NCBI GenBank assembly: GCA_943354465.1
Contig: CALRCC010000034.1
Span: forward strand, 1-6,080
Direction of reading: 5' to 3'
From: Candidatus Ryanbacteria bacterium
GTDB taxonomy: Bacteria > Patescibacteriota > Minisyncoccia > Ryanbacterales > GWA2-47-10b
Length of the DNA stretch: 6,080 nucleotides
Each line of letters begins with the position of its first letter. Within the stretch, counting starts at the first letter, position 1. Below the pieces are notes generated by a model that worked only from the letters and a program-made list of their open reading frames with translations, had not been told where the DNA came from and did not search any database. A program made the position numbers and the translations under genes. Below, piece after piece: positions 1-6,079 of this stretch.

Positions 1-110
1 AGACACACGAGTGGGCTGTATTTAAATATCATCATATAAATATATTACCATACTCATACTAAAGGTTGATGTGTTATTTTTTTATTATCGACATCAGAAA
101 TAGCCAGACA
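1..110. other. AT-rich non-coding stretch downstream of the flavoprotein gene
   Basis: This stretch holds no supported gene on either strand. A 6-bp inverted repeat TGATGT/ACATCA (67-72 and 91-96) encloses an AT-rich 18-nt loop with a run of seven T. No T-tract follows the stem on the minus strand, so it is not a convincing terminator for the flavoprotein gene. No clear promoter was found. Confidence 0.4.
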
Positions 111-1364
111 CTAACCGCAACTATTACCAGCAATAAACCCCGTAGTCCAACAAAGTTGCAAGCTATATCCGCCTGATGGCCGATCAATATTGAGAATATC
201 TCCTACAATATAAAGCTCAGGTATGACACGCGATTGCATTGTCTTAAAATTAATCTGATCAAGCGCAACGCCGCCCGAGGATATTATTGCTTTATCTTTA
301 CCGAGGAGTCCTAAAATATGTAGTGGCACTTCTTTGAGAAGTGAGGTAAGAGCTTTACGCTCTAAAGAACGCATACTATGGCTTGGAGTCTCGCCATCAA
401 TACCAGCAAGCGCCAATAATGGTAGGACAAGAGCTGGTTGGATAATAAGCGAGAGAACATTTTTTATTTTTTTGTTACTATCCGAGATTAATATCGTCTG
501 GAGTTTTTCTCGCAACGAGCCGATATCAAGAGATGGAAAGATATCAAGCATTATCATTACATCTTCTTCGTATTCTAATAACACACCAATATCTCTACTC
601 ATATTAAGAACCATAGGTCCACTAATACCCACGTGCGTAAAAAGCATCTTACCAAGATATACCTTTTGTTTTTTGCCTTTTTGGAAAGTAGTGAGTTTAA
701 CTGCACTAAGCGCAACACCTGCGCACTTTTTTATCCACGCATCTTTGAGCGCGATTGGTACTAGTGCCATATCATTTGGGACAACAGTGTGCCCTAGTTT
801 TTGGAGCCAACTAAATCCGTCTCCAGTTGAACCTGTTTCAGGACGCGAAATGCCACCTGATGCCACAATACATGACTGCGTGCGTATTTCTGATTTGTCT
901 GCGAGCGTGATGACTATCTCCTCTGAAGATTTATCAAAGGCAATGCCAGCGACTTTGGCTTTGGTTTGGATTTTGACGTTCCCTTCTTCCATATATTTAA
1001 CCAGCACATCATAGACTGACTGGGATTTATTTGATGCAGGAAATACTCTGCCTTCAGCTTCTTCATGAGTTGCCATGCCTCGCGTATGAAAAAAATCGAG
1101 CGTTTTGGCAACACCAAATTGTGTAAATGCAGAAAACAAAAACTTGTCACTCTTTTTGTATCGCGCGAGCATCGTGCGCACCTCTGGCTTGTTGTTGGTC
1201 ACATTGCATCTGCCACCTCCTGTGATCAATAATTTTTTGCCAAGCGATGGATTTTTCTCAAGCAACAAAACACGCCGTCCGCGCTCGGCCGCGCGTCCTG
1301 CGGCGATCATGCCGGCAGCCCCTCCGCCGATAACTACGACATCTACATCTGATTTTTTATGCAT
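111..1364 (-). CDS. YhiN/HI0933-family FAD-dependent flavoprotein (possible 23S rRNA dihydrouridine synthase, RdsA-like)
   Basis: A 417-residue cytoplasmic flavoprotein, close to the usual family length of about 390-420. The N-terminal Rossmann dinucleotide fold shows GGGAAG (residues 13-18) and an acidic residue ending the second strand (E36). The family signature KKLLITGGGRCNVTN follows at 43-57. Further family blocks are ASGG (168-171), TGSTGDG (177-183), LFTHVGISGP (241-250), SSGG (362-365) and the C-terminal FAD-binding block IVGDILNIDRPSGGYSLQ (386-403). The family is often annotated as a BaiN-like or aminoacetone-oxidase-like oxidoreductase. From memory, E. coli YhiN was shown to reduce a uridine in 23S rRNA (RdsA, D2449); transferring that role here is inference. 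The ATG at 1364 lies 3 nt after the stop of the upstream peptidase gene with no Shine-Dalgarno site, which suggests one operon and coupled translation. The stop is TAG. Family assignment is strong, reaction uncertain. Confidence 0.93.
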   Translation of the reverse strand: MHKKSDVDVVVIGGGAAGMIAAGRAAERGRRVLLLEKNPSLGKKLLITGGGRCNVTNNKPEVRTMLARYKKSDKFLFSAFTQFGVAKTLDFFHTRGMATHEEAEGRVFPASNKSQSVYDVLVKYMEEGNVKIQTKAKVAGIAFDKSSEEIVITLADKSEIRTQSCIVASGGISRPETGSTGDGFSWLQKLGHTVVPNDMALVPIALKDAWIKKCAGVALSAVKLTTFQKGKKQKVYLGKMLFTHVGISGPMVLNMSRDIGVLLEYEEDVMIMLDIFPSLDIGSLREKLQTILISDSNKKIKNVLSLIIQPALVLPLLALAGIDGETPSHSMRSLERKALTSLLKEVPLHILGLLGKDKAIISSGGVALDQINFKTMQSRVIPELYIVGDILNIDRPSGGYSLQLCWTTGFIAGNSCG

Positions 1365-1367
1365 ATA

Positions 1368-1943
1368 TCAATATATTGAATTCGCGATCTTCTTGACGGC
1401 CTTTCTCAATTCTCTGTGATTTGGCAATGTATTTGAGACTAACGCCCAAAATCTTTTGGAGTGATTGAGCTCTCCGAGATGACAAAGCTCATGCACGATA
1501 ATATAATCAGCCAGCTCTGCGGGCAACAACGCGATGCGATAGTTAAAATTTATATTGCCCTTTTTTGAGCAACTCCCCCAGCGAGTCTTCTGGTCGCGGA
1601 TAGCTATCCTGTTATATGTAAAGCTATACGACTGATTGAAGTGTTGCAATCTTTGTACGGCGAAAGCTTTTGCCTGTGCCGTCAGGCGCGCTTTTTCTGC
1701 CTTGGAATGCCGTGCGGACCTCACAATAGGGGGCAATATGGCTAGATAGCGTAATCTTTCTGTGACCCATGCAATATTGCTCTCTAAAAATACAAGTAAA
1801 TCTCGCATGGCAAGTCGCGCTGGCCTTGTAGCTCTCACCGATCCATCTCGATGTACCGAGATACGCATTTGCTTTGCTCGTGCGCTTTTATAAATTTTTA
1901 CTGTGATGTCATGCCCAATCACATACGAGCTCGCCTCAAACAT
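1368..1943 (-). CDS. YgjP/DUF45 (COG1451) zinc metallopeptidase-like protein
   Basis: A 191-residue protein with the SprT/YgjP-type zinc site. HELCH at 151-155 supplies two histidine ligands and the catalytic glutamate E152, and H161 in NHSKRFW is the likely third ligand. The preceding family block TRWGSCS (120-126) followed by NINFNYRIALLPAELADYIIVHE is intact. It is shorter than the roughly 230-residue enterobacterial YgjP because the middle segment is compact; this short form is, as I recall, common in CPR genomes. No signal peptide or membrane helix is visible, so it is probably cytoplasmic. The COG1451 family also carries the name UTP pyrophosphatase, so the true substrate is unresolved. 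The ATG at 1943 is chosen because an in-frame TGA lies four codons upstream (1953-1955). There is no Shine-Dalgarno site, and the predicted promoter leaves a leader of only about 11 nt. It heads a two-gene unit with the flavoprotein and stops with TGA. Confidence 0.9.
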   Translation of the reverse strand: MFEASSYVIGHDITVKIYKSARAKQMRISVHRDGSVRATRPARLAMRDLLVFLESNIAWVTERLRYLAILPPIVRSARHSKAEKARLTAQAKAFAVQRLQHFNQSYSFTYNRIAIRDQKTRWGSCSKKGNINFNYRIALLPAELADYIIVHELCHLGELNHSKRFWALVSNTLPNHRELRKAVKKIANSIY

Positions 1944-1960
1944 CAGGCGATATCAAAGAA

Positions 1961-1988
1961 ATTATTTTTTGCATAGATGTTTTGTAAA
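1961..1988 (-). promoter_or_regulatory. Predicted sigma-70-type promoter for the peptidase-flavoprotein unit
   Basis: On the minus strand a -35 box TTTACA (1983-1988) is separated by 16 nt from a -10 box AATAAT (1961-1966). Each box matches the consensus at five of six positions. Initiation about 7 nt past the -10 box would fall near 1954, giving a leader of about 11 nt before the ATG at 1943. That is too short for a normal Shine-Dalgarno site, in keeping with the absence of one. The region is AT-rich, so chance matches are possible. Confidence 0.45.
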
Positions 1989-1994
1989 TTTACA
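1983..1994. promoter_or_regulatory. 12-bp perfect palindrome overlapping the -35 box (operator candidate)
   Basis: TGTAAATTTACA reads identically on both strands, and its left half contains the whole predicted -35 box (1983-1988). A dimeric repressor bound here would block the promoter. The palindrome lies in AT-rich DNA and only one copy was noticed, so an operator role is inference. Confidence 0.3.
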
Positions 1995-2046
1995 TTGATA
2001 AAATAAACGCGGCTAGCATCAACAGATAGTTTATTTCCATATATGT

Positions 2047-2080
2047 ACTATAGCAATGTATTGAGCTATATATCTATAGT
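2047..2080. repeat. AT-rich inverted repeat, possible weak hairpin
   Basis: ACTATAG (2047-2053) is matched by its exact reverse complement CTATAGT (2074-2080). Inside it a shorter imperfect hairpin (2049-2070) pairs TATAG with CTATA and CAA with TTG around a TGTA loop, with a two-base bulge. There is no GC core and no following T-tract on either strand, so it does not look like an intrinsic terminator. It lies within the degenerate stretch between the tRNA and the peptidase gene, and its function is unknown. Confidence 0.25.
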
Positions 2081-2212
2081 CTGCCATCGAGGGTTCATAG
2101 TTTGGAGTTGCCTAAATCAATATCGGTCATCCCTAACGACGGTAAGTTTTTACTGATGTTTAAACTTGGAATGAGTACCACTGACTTTGGCGAAAACGGC
2201 GATTCTATTTCT

Positions 2213-2286
2213 TGGCTGGGAGACATGGATTCGAACCATGATTCACGGCTTCAAAGGCCGCTGTCCTGCCGTTAGACGATCTCCCA
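2213..2286 (-). tRNA. tRNA-Gln (anticodon TTG), CCA encoded
   Basis: Seventy-four nucleotides fold into a complete cloverleaf. The acceptor stem TGGGAGA pairs perfectly with TCTCCCA. A D-arm GTCT/GGAC encloses AACGGCA. The anticodon stem GCGGC/GCCGT encloses the loop CTTTGAA. A 4-nt variable region is followed by a T-arm CATGG/CCATG with loop TTCGAAT. Anticodon TTG (2252-2254) reads CAA and, by wobble, CAG glutamine codons. The U1-A72 start and G73 discriminator are usual for bacterial tRNA-Gln. The 3' CCA (2213-2215) is encoded in the DNA. The gene sits 52 nt after dnaX on the same strand with no clear promoter of its own, so it may be processed from the dnaX transcript. Confidence 0.97.
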
Positions 2287-2291
2287 ATATT

Positions 2292-2314
2292 GTTTATTGA
2301 TAACCACAATAAAC
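2292..2314 (-). repeat. Perfect 8-bp hairpin between dnaX and tRNA-Gln
   Basis: On the minus strand GTTTATTG (2307-2314) is followed by a 7-nt loop TGGTTAT and then the exact reverse complement CAATAAAC (2292-2299). The stem has only two G-C pairs and no T-tract after it, so it is a poor intrinsic terminator. It starts 24 nt after the dnaX stop and ends 5 nt before the tRNA 5' end. It could mark the dnaX mRNA 3' end or separate the mRNA from the tRNA for processing; that role is inferred. Confidence 0.4.
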
Positions 2315-2338
2315 CCCACCACTCTATCACTTTTTGCA

Positions 2339-3478
2339 TTACTTGAGAAATGCTGGTTTCTCGAAAGTTTTTTGTGGTTCTTGCTCCGAAAGTGCTAGGA
2401 GTGCGAGTTCGAGCGGTAGGTCAGGAAAGGTGCCACGAAAGCCGATGTTGTGTGCTTCTAGCAATTTTACCAAGAGTTGCTCGATGTCTTTGCGTGGCAA
2501 GGTGTGGTGCGACACAAAAAATGCAGAATGACTTTCTGACAATTCTTTTTGTAAGCGTTCCAAGTCTTTTGGATTATACGCCGATACAAAAAGTTCACGT
2601 GCTTCGTGTACCAGCATACGCGACAGAATCTTTGGATCAATGCCATCTTTGCGAATTTGTGTAAGTGTATCAAGGATACGCACTGGCTCGCGACGGAGCG
2701 CCGAATCAAGCAGTTCGTGGATCTGCCCAATCTTTGGCAAGCCGAAAAGATTTGTGAGCACATCTTTGTCGGCACTATCAGGGCAGGCGTCCATCACCTG
2801 CCCGAGCATTGTCTCTGCGTCACGCATAGAACCGTCAGCTAAAAATGCCAACATAGTAATACACTCGGCATCAATTTTATATTTTTCACTTTTAGCCACG
2901 CGTAGAAGCTCTTCGCGTATCACGCTCTCGCTTATACGACGGAACTCAAAACTTTGTGAGCGTGACAAAATGGTATCGGGCACACGGTCAAGCTCGGTCG
3001 TCGCCATAATAAACATGGCGTGGGCTGGCGGTTCTTCGAGAGTTTTGAGAAGCGCATTGAATGCCTCTTTGGTGAGCATATGAACCTCGTCAATAATATA
3101 TACTTTGCGCCGAGCGCGCATCGGGGTAAAGCGAACCGCCTCTTTAAGCTCGCGTATATCATCAATACCGCGGTTGGATGCCGCATCAATCTCTACTAAA
3201 TCAAATGCCTTGCCAGACGAAAATTCACGACAAATATCGCACGCATTGCACGGCTCGCCCTCGACGCCTCGTTTTTCGCAATTGAATGCCTTGGCTAGCA
3301 GACGCGCAAGCGTGGTCTTGCCTGTGCCACGCGTACCAGAAAAAATATATGCGTGAGATACACGCTCAAGACGTAAAGCATTTTTGAGCACATTTACAAT
3401 ATGATCTTGCCCGACTACATCAGAAAATCGTTGCGGGCGATATTTGCGATAAAGCACAAGATGCTCGGACTTTTGCAT
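2339..3478 (-). CDS. dnaX: DNA polymerase III clamp-loader subunit gamma/tau (short form)
   Basis: A 379-residue AAA+ ATPase of the replisome clamp loader, which opens and loads the beta clamp onto primed DNA. The N-terminal block LYRKYRPQRFSDVVGQ (9-24) is diagnostic. Walker A is GTRGTGKTT (48-56). Four zinc-binding cysteines (67, 77, 80, 83) have DnaX spacing. Walker B is VYIIDE (126-131). The arginine-finger motif, usually SRC, reads SRS (172-174), keeping the arginine. The sensor-2 block GSMRDAETMLGQ is at 216-227, and the collar/oligomerisation domain fills roughly 240-360. The protein ends just past that domain, so it matches a gamma-like form without the tau C-terminal regions that bind DnaB and the polymerase alpha subunit. 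The ATG at 3478 has an AGGA Shine-Dalgarno site. It follows the GtrA-family gene by 89 nt and precedes tRNA-Gln. The stop is TAA. Confidence 0.96.
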   Translation of the reverse strand: MQKSEHLVLYRKYRPQRFSDVVGQDHIVNVLKNALRLERVSHAYIFSGTRGTGKTTLARLLAKAFNCEKRGVEGEPCNACDICREFSSGKAFDLVEIDAASNRGIDDIRELKEAVRFTPMRARRKVYIIDEVHMLTKEAFNALLKTLEEPPAHAMFIMATTELDRVPDTILSRSQSFEFRRISESVIREELLRVAKSEKYKIDAECITMLAFLADGSMRDAETMLGQVMDACPDSADKDVLTNLFGLPKIGQIHELLDSALRREPVRILDTLTQIRKDGIDPKILSRMLVHEARELFVSAYNPKDLERLQKELSESHSAFFVSHHTLPRKDIEQLLVKLLEAHNIGFRGTFPDLPLELALLALSEQEPQKTFEKPAFLK

Positions 3479-3485
3479 ACCAGAA

Positions 3486-3489
3486 TCCT
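3486..3489 (-). promoter_or_regulatory. Shine-Dalgarno site of dnaX
   Basis: AGGA on the minus strand lies 7 nt upstream of the ATG at 3476-3478. It is the best-placed ribosome-binding site found in the window, the other starts having none, and it supports the chosen dnaX start. Confidence 0.6.
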
Positions 3490-3510
3490 ATCAGGAAAAC
3501 TGGCGCCAAG

Positions 3511-3526
3511 CTACTTGCCTACTTGC
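3511..3526. repeat. Tandem direct repeat, two exact 8-bp copies
   Basis: CTACTTGC occurs twice back to back (3511-3518 and 3519-3526) in the 89-nt gap between the GtrA-family gene and dnaX. A short palindrome TGGCGCCA lies just beside it (3501-3508). No convincing promoter or T-tracted terminator was found in this gap. The repeat could be a slippage duplication or a small binding site. Confidence 0.35.
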
Positions 3527-3567
3527 ACCTAATAGAGCACCAAAATCCAAACGACGAGCTTACCAAT

Positions 3568-4182
3568 TTATTCTTTAAAGACGATAAATTTGTATCCGAG
3601 GAAGTTCCAGAAAAGTGAGACGGCTGTCGCGGCTATCTTAGATATCGTCAAGACTCTGTCTGCCGAGAGTACGCCAAACGCGCCGACGCTATAGATAATC
3701 ACAAAAGAGACCGCGGTATTGACGCCAAGCCCAATAAGCGTGACAACGACAAACGCGATAAACTCCTTGCGCGTAGGTGGGGCTTTTTCAGCAAATGTCC
3801 ACATACGCTGCCAAAAATAACTATTTACGATAGCGATTGAAGACGCCAGCATAAGAACAGGTAACATATCGGTGATATTGAGCGGGTCAATATTGTATGC
3901 GCGGCGAAGTGTAGTGGCGATGCCGATATCAACGCATACATTCATAAGACCCACGATGCCAAAACGACCAAGCTGTTTGAGAAACAAAATATGTGAAAAG
4001 AGCTTTGAGGCGATGATATAGGCAAAAAATTCAGCAATCGGCAATATCAAAAAGAGCGACCAAAGTGGCAAAGAAAAACTGCCGTACGCAAGCGACACTT
4101 CATTGTTGATCAAAAGTAAACGACCAAAAAAAGCTGTGACGATACCGATGACTCCTGCATATAAATAATCTTTTTTAAACAT
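3568..4182 (-). CDS. GtrA-family multi-spanning membrane protein with an N-terminal two-helix extension
   Basis: A 204-residue inner-membrane protein. The C-terminal part (about 70-202) is a GtrA-like domain with four membrane helices, near 70-91, 105-121, 141-166 and 181-202. It carries the family's aromatic/basic blocks NSYFWQRMWTF (120-130) and NFLGYKFIVF (193-202). Two extra hydrophobic segments (about 6-25 and 38-60) precede it, giving about six helices, whereas a typical GtrA has four in 120-150 residues. GtrA proteins are thought to help move lipid-linked sugars across the membrane for glycan modification; the substrate here is unknown. The start at 4182 (MFKKDYLYAG) is preferred over an in-frame ATG at 4233. 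It overlaps the upstream ATPase stop by only 8 nt (ATGTTTAA), typical of translational coupling, and it removes a hydrophilic 17-residue tail that would overlap the neighbour by 59 nt. No close Shine-Dalgarno site is seen. The stop is TAA. Confidence 0.82.
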   Translation of the reverse strand: MFKKDYLYAGVIGIVTAFFGRLLLINNEVSLAYGSFSLPLWSLFLILPIAEFFAYIIASKLFSHILFLKQLGRFGIVGLMNVCVDIGIATTLRRAYNIDPLNITDMLPVLMLASSIAIVNSYFWQRMWTFAEKAPPTRKEFIAFVVVTLIGLGVNTAVSFVIIYSVGAFGVLSADRVLTISKIAATAVSLFWNFLGYKFIVFKE

Positions 4183-6079
4183 GTGTATAACGTTCTTTGA
4201 TCTCTGCCTCCACCTCGATGCGTGGTCGGCCATAAGTAATGCGCGATATGCCGGTGACTATTTCTTTTTGGGCGGGATCGCCTTTGTGAGGTGCGCGCGT
4301 ATGTATATTAAAAGCGCGCGAAGTCTGGCCTCCTATGAGCATTTTAACATAGGCATTGTAGTTATCAATATTCAATAAGTCACGCGCGCTAAAAACAGGA
4401 GAAAATTGTTTTTCCAGAAATTCACCGTCATCGGATCCTACGCGAAACGCCACAATACTACCCGCATTGCCAAACACGGCCTTTTTAATATCATCTTCGA
4501 GCTGACCCAAAAACTGATGCGCAACGATTAGCGAGAGTCGATACTTGCGCGCTTCTGACAATATTGTGGAGATTGATTTGGTGGTGACATTTTGGAACTC
4601 GTCTATATAACAAAAGAAATCTTTGCGCGCTGATTCATCAGCTATATCTACGCGCGAGAGCGCCGCAATCAATATGCGTCCCACAATGATAAGCCCGAGA
4701 AGTGACGAGTTGAGCTCGCCCAAGCGCCCCTTGGAAAGATTGATGAGCACAATCTTTTGAGTATCCATCGCCTCACGAAAACTAAAAGCACATTTTTCTT
4801 GAGCAATAATCGGGCGCATGATGTCGTTTGATAAAAAGGTATCAAACTTTGAGGTGATATACGGCACCATATTTGCCAAGCTTGATTCGCCTCCAGCCTT
4901 TTCAGCTATCTTCTGCCAGAAACTATTGACCACGATATTTGAAGAGCGCGAAAGTTTGTAATCGCGAAACTCTTTATCAATCAAGACTCTACCTACCTCC
5001 ATCAGCGTATTGCCTGACTTCGGATCTTCCATCACAAGCATCGTGGCATTGCGAAAATATTGCTCGAACATCGGGCCACCAGCCGTCTTCATATCATAAA
5101 GCTTGTTGAAAATATCTAAGAGCTCGTTGACTATCAAAGACTTTTGCTCTGGAAAGCGAGTGTCATATTCCAAAAAATTGAGTCCCATCGGCCGTTCAAT
5201 ATCACCAGGGTTAAAATAAATCACATCTTTGGCGCGCTCTTTGGGAATTGATTCAAGGAGCGACTCAATATCTGATCCGTGCGGATCGATAAAACAAACG
5301 CCATGCCCTGCCAAAATATCTTGACGTGCGAGTTCTTTTAAAAATATGGATTTGCCTGTGCCAGTCTGACCGATGACATACATGTGCCGTCTCCTGTCAT
5401 CATCAGTCATATAGACGGGATTTGTCTCGCCACGAAACACACTATCGCCGAGCAACATACCTGATACAGGCATGTTTGTTGGTGGTGGTGCCTCGCGCGA
5501 TTTGAGATATGCCACATTGGGCTGTGTAAATCCCGAATACGGCAAGTGAAAAATACTGGCAAGCTCTGACGCGGAAAGATATATTTTTTCTGACTCGCTA
5601 AAAAGCCTAAATGAAAAACGATATATAAGATCTTCTAGTGGCTTGGCTCCAACACGCCGAAAAGAGATCTGATTGCCTTGTGGATTGTTGAACTGTTCAA
5701 AGGCCGCCTCTATGCCCATCACAATAGTAGTAGCTTCGGATGGGGTAGCTGATGACGCGATGATGCGAATGACTACATCAAACGCAGACAATGATGCCTT
5801 GGTCTCAATTTGCTTTGCCAGCTCTTCGTCTGCCGCTCTTGGCTCTTTCTCGTGCACTTTTCTGTCTTTTGAGCTTGACCCAGTCTTGGATACCGCATCA
5901 CGCAGATCTTTGCCTAGCCCTCCAATTGCATCTTTGAGCGAAGATCCAGCGCGTACTTTACGCGCGACTTCGTTGCCTTTTTTATAAAGTGGCTTACGCG
6001 TTGGACGCATAATAACCTGAAGCACAGCGCCATCACCTTCTTTTTTAAGTTTTGCGAATGCGCCAGTGATAATCTCGAG
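4175..6079 (-). CDS. TraG/VirB4/HerA-like conjugation-type ATPase, 5' end beyond window (partial)
   Basis: The 634 residues in the window form the C-terminal part of a DNA-translocase ATPase of the type IV secretion / TraG-VirD4 / HerA superfamily. Numbering from the first in-window codon (6079), Walker A is GQTGTGKS at 237-244 (5348-5371), preceded by DRRRHMYVI. IDPHG follows at 264-268, as in CPR TraG-like proteins. Walker B ends in YIDEF with D493 and E494 (4598-4603). The helicase-like block VAHQFLGQLEDD and a conserved tail ending YGRPRIEVEAEIKERY follow, so the C-terminus is complete. Before the ATPase core lies a charged, low-complexity linker (roughly residues 40-95). The frame is open to the window edge (residues LEIITGAFAKLKKEGDGA precede the GTG at 6025) with family-like sequence, so that GTG is not the start. 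The missing part probably holds the membrane-anchoring region. It is predicted to act at the membrane in DNA or protein transfer; the partner is unknown. The stop is TAA, overlapping the GtrA-family gene. Confidence 0.88.
   Translation of the reverse strand, partial: LEIITGAFAKLKKEGDGAVLQVIMRPTRKPLYKKGNEVARKVRAGSSLKDAIGGLGKDLRDAVSKTGSSSKDRKVHEKEPRAADEELAKQIETKASLSAFDVVIRIIASSATPSEATTIVMGIEAAFEQFNNPQGNQISFRRVGAKPLEDLIYRFSFRLFSESEKIYLSASELASIFHLPYSGFTQPNVAYLKSREAPPPTNMPVSGMLLGDSVFRGETNPVYMTDDDRRRHMYVIGQTGTGKSIFLKELARQDILAGHGVCFIDPHGSDIESLLESIPKERAKDVIYFNPGDIERPMGLNFLEYDTRFPEQKSLIVNELLDIFNKLYDMKTAGGPMFEQYFRNATMLVMEDPKSGNTLMEVGRVLIDKEFRDYKLSRSSNIVVNSFWQKIAEKAGGESSLANMVPYITSKFDTFLSNDIMRPIIAQEKCAFSFREAMDTQKIVLINLSKGRLGELNSSLLGLIIVGRILIAALSRVDIADESARKDFFCYIDEFQNVTTKSISTILSEARKYRLSLIVAHQFLGQLEDDIKKAVFGNAGSIVAFRVGSDDGEFLEKQFSPVFSARDLLNIDNYNAYVKMLIGGQTSRAFNIHTRAPHKGDPAQKEIVTGISRITYGRPRIEVEAEIKERYTHV

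Larger units (their letters stand above)
1960..2211 (-). pseudogene. Possible decayed serpin (protease inhibitor) gene remnant, C-terminal third only
   Basis: Minus-strand translation gives, in serpin order, short blocks scattered over different frames. PKSVVLIPSLNIS (2152-2190) resembles the serpin PKkVxVxLPKFxIE block. LPSLGMTDI (2119-2145) resembles the LkxLGMtDaF block. IHCYSTYMEIN (2029-2061) resembles vIHKAyiEvNEEG, and VDAS (2012-2023) falls where the hinge TEAAA should be. The first two blocks share a frame ending at TGA 2095-2097; the later blocks need frameshifts and small deletions. The remnant would start at the tRNA 3' end and run to just before the peptidase gene, lacking the first two thirds of a roughly 380-residue serpin. 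Serpins are, as I recall, frequent in Patescibacteria. The similarity was judged by eye and could be coincidence. The alternative is a plain AT-rich spacer. Confidence 0.33.

Noticed and set aside
61..100. A possible intrinsic terminator (TGATGT/ACATCA stem plus a T run).
   Set aside because: The stem is only 6 bp with an 18-nt loop, and the T run lies inside the loop rather than after the stem for the gene's strand.
334..1014. A long plus-strand open frame (226 codons) opposite the flavoprotein gene.
   Set aside because: It is antisense to a gene with intact family motifs throughout, and its translation is serine-rich without recognisable domains.
2043..2156. A 37-codon plus-strand ORF starting with ATG at 2043.
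   Set aside because: Its composition looks random, it has no ribosome-binding site, and it overlaps the opposite-strand remnant. It resembles no family I know.
2102..2275. A plus-strand open frame from a TTG, with a protein-like sequence ending in MDSNHDSRLQRPLSCR.
   Set aside because: Its C-terminus is the antisense translation of tRNA-Gln, a known source of false small genes, and the rest is antisense to the putative serpin remnant. It has no ATG at the front and only a marginal GAGG upstream.
4183..4233. An upstream ATG (4233) that would add 17 residues to the GtrA-family protein.
   Set aside because: It would overlap the ATPase gene by 59 nt and add a hydrophilic tail not expected for the family. 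The ATG at 4182 gives the usual short stop-start overlap.
5673..5987. A plus-strand open frame opposite the N-terminal part of the ATPase gene.
   Set aside because: It is a shadow of the coding strand with an alanine/serine-rich, motif-free translation and no promoter or ribosome site.
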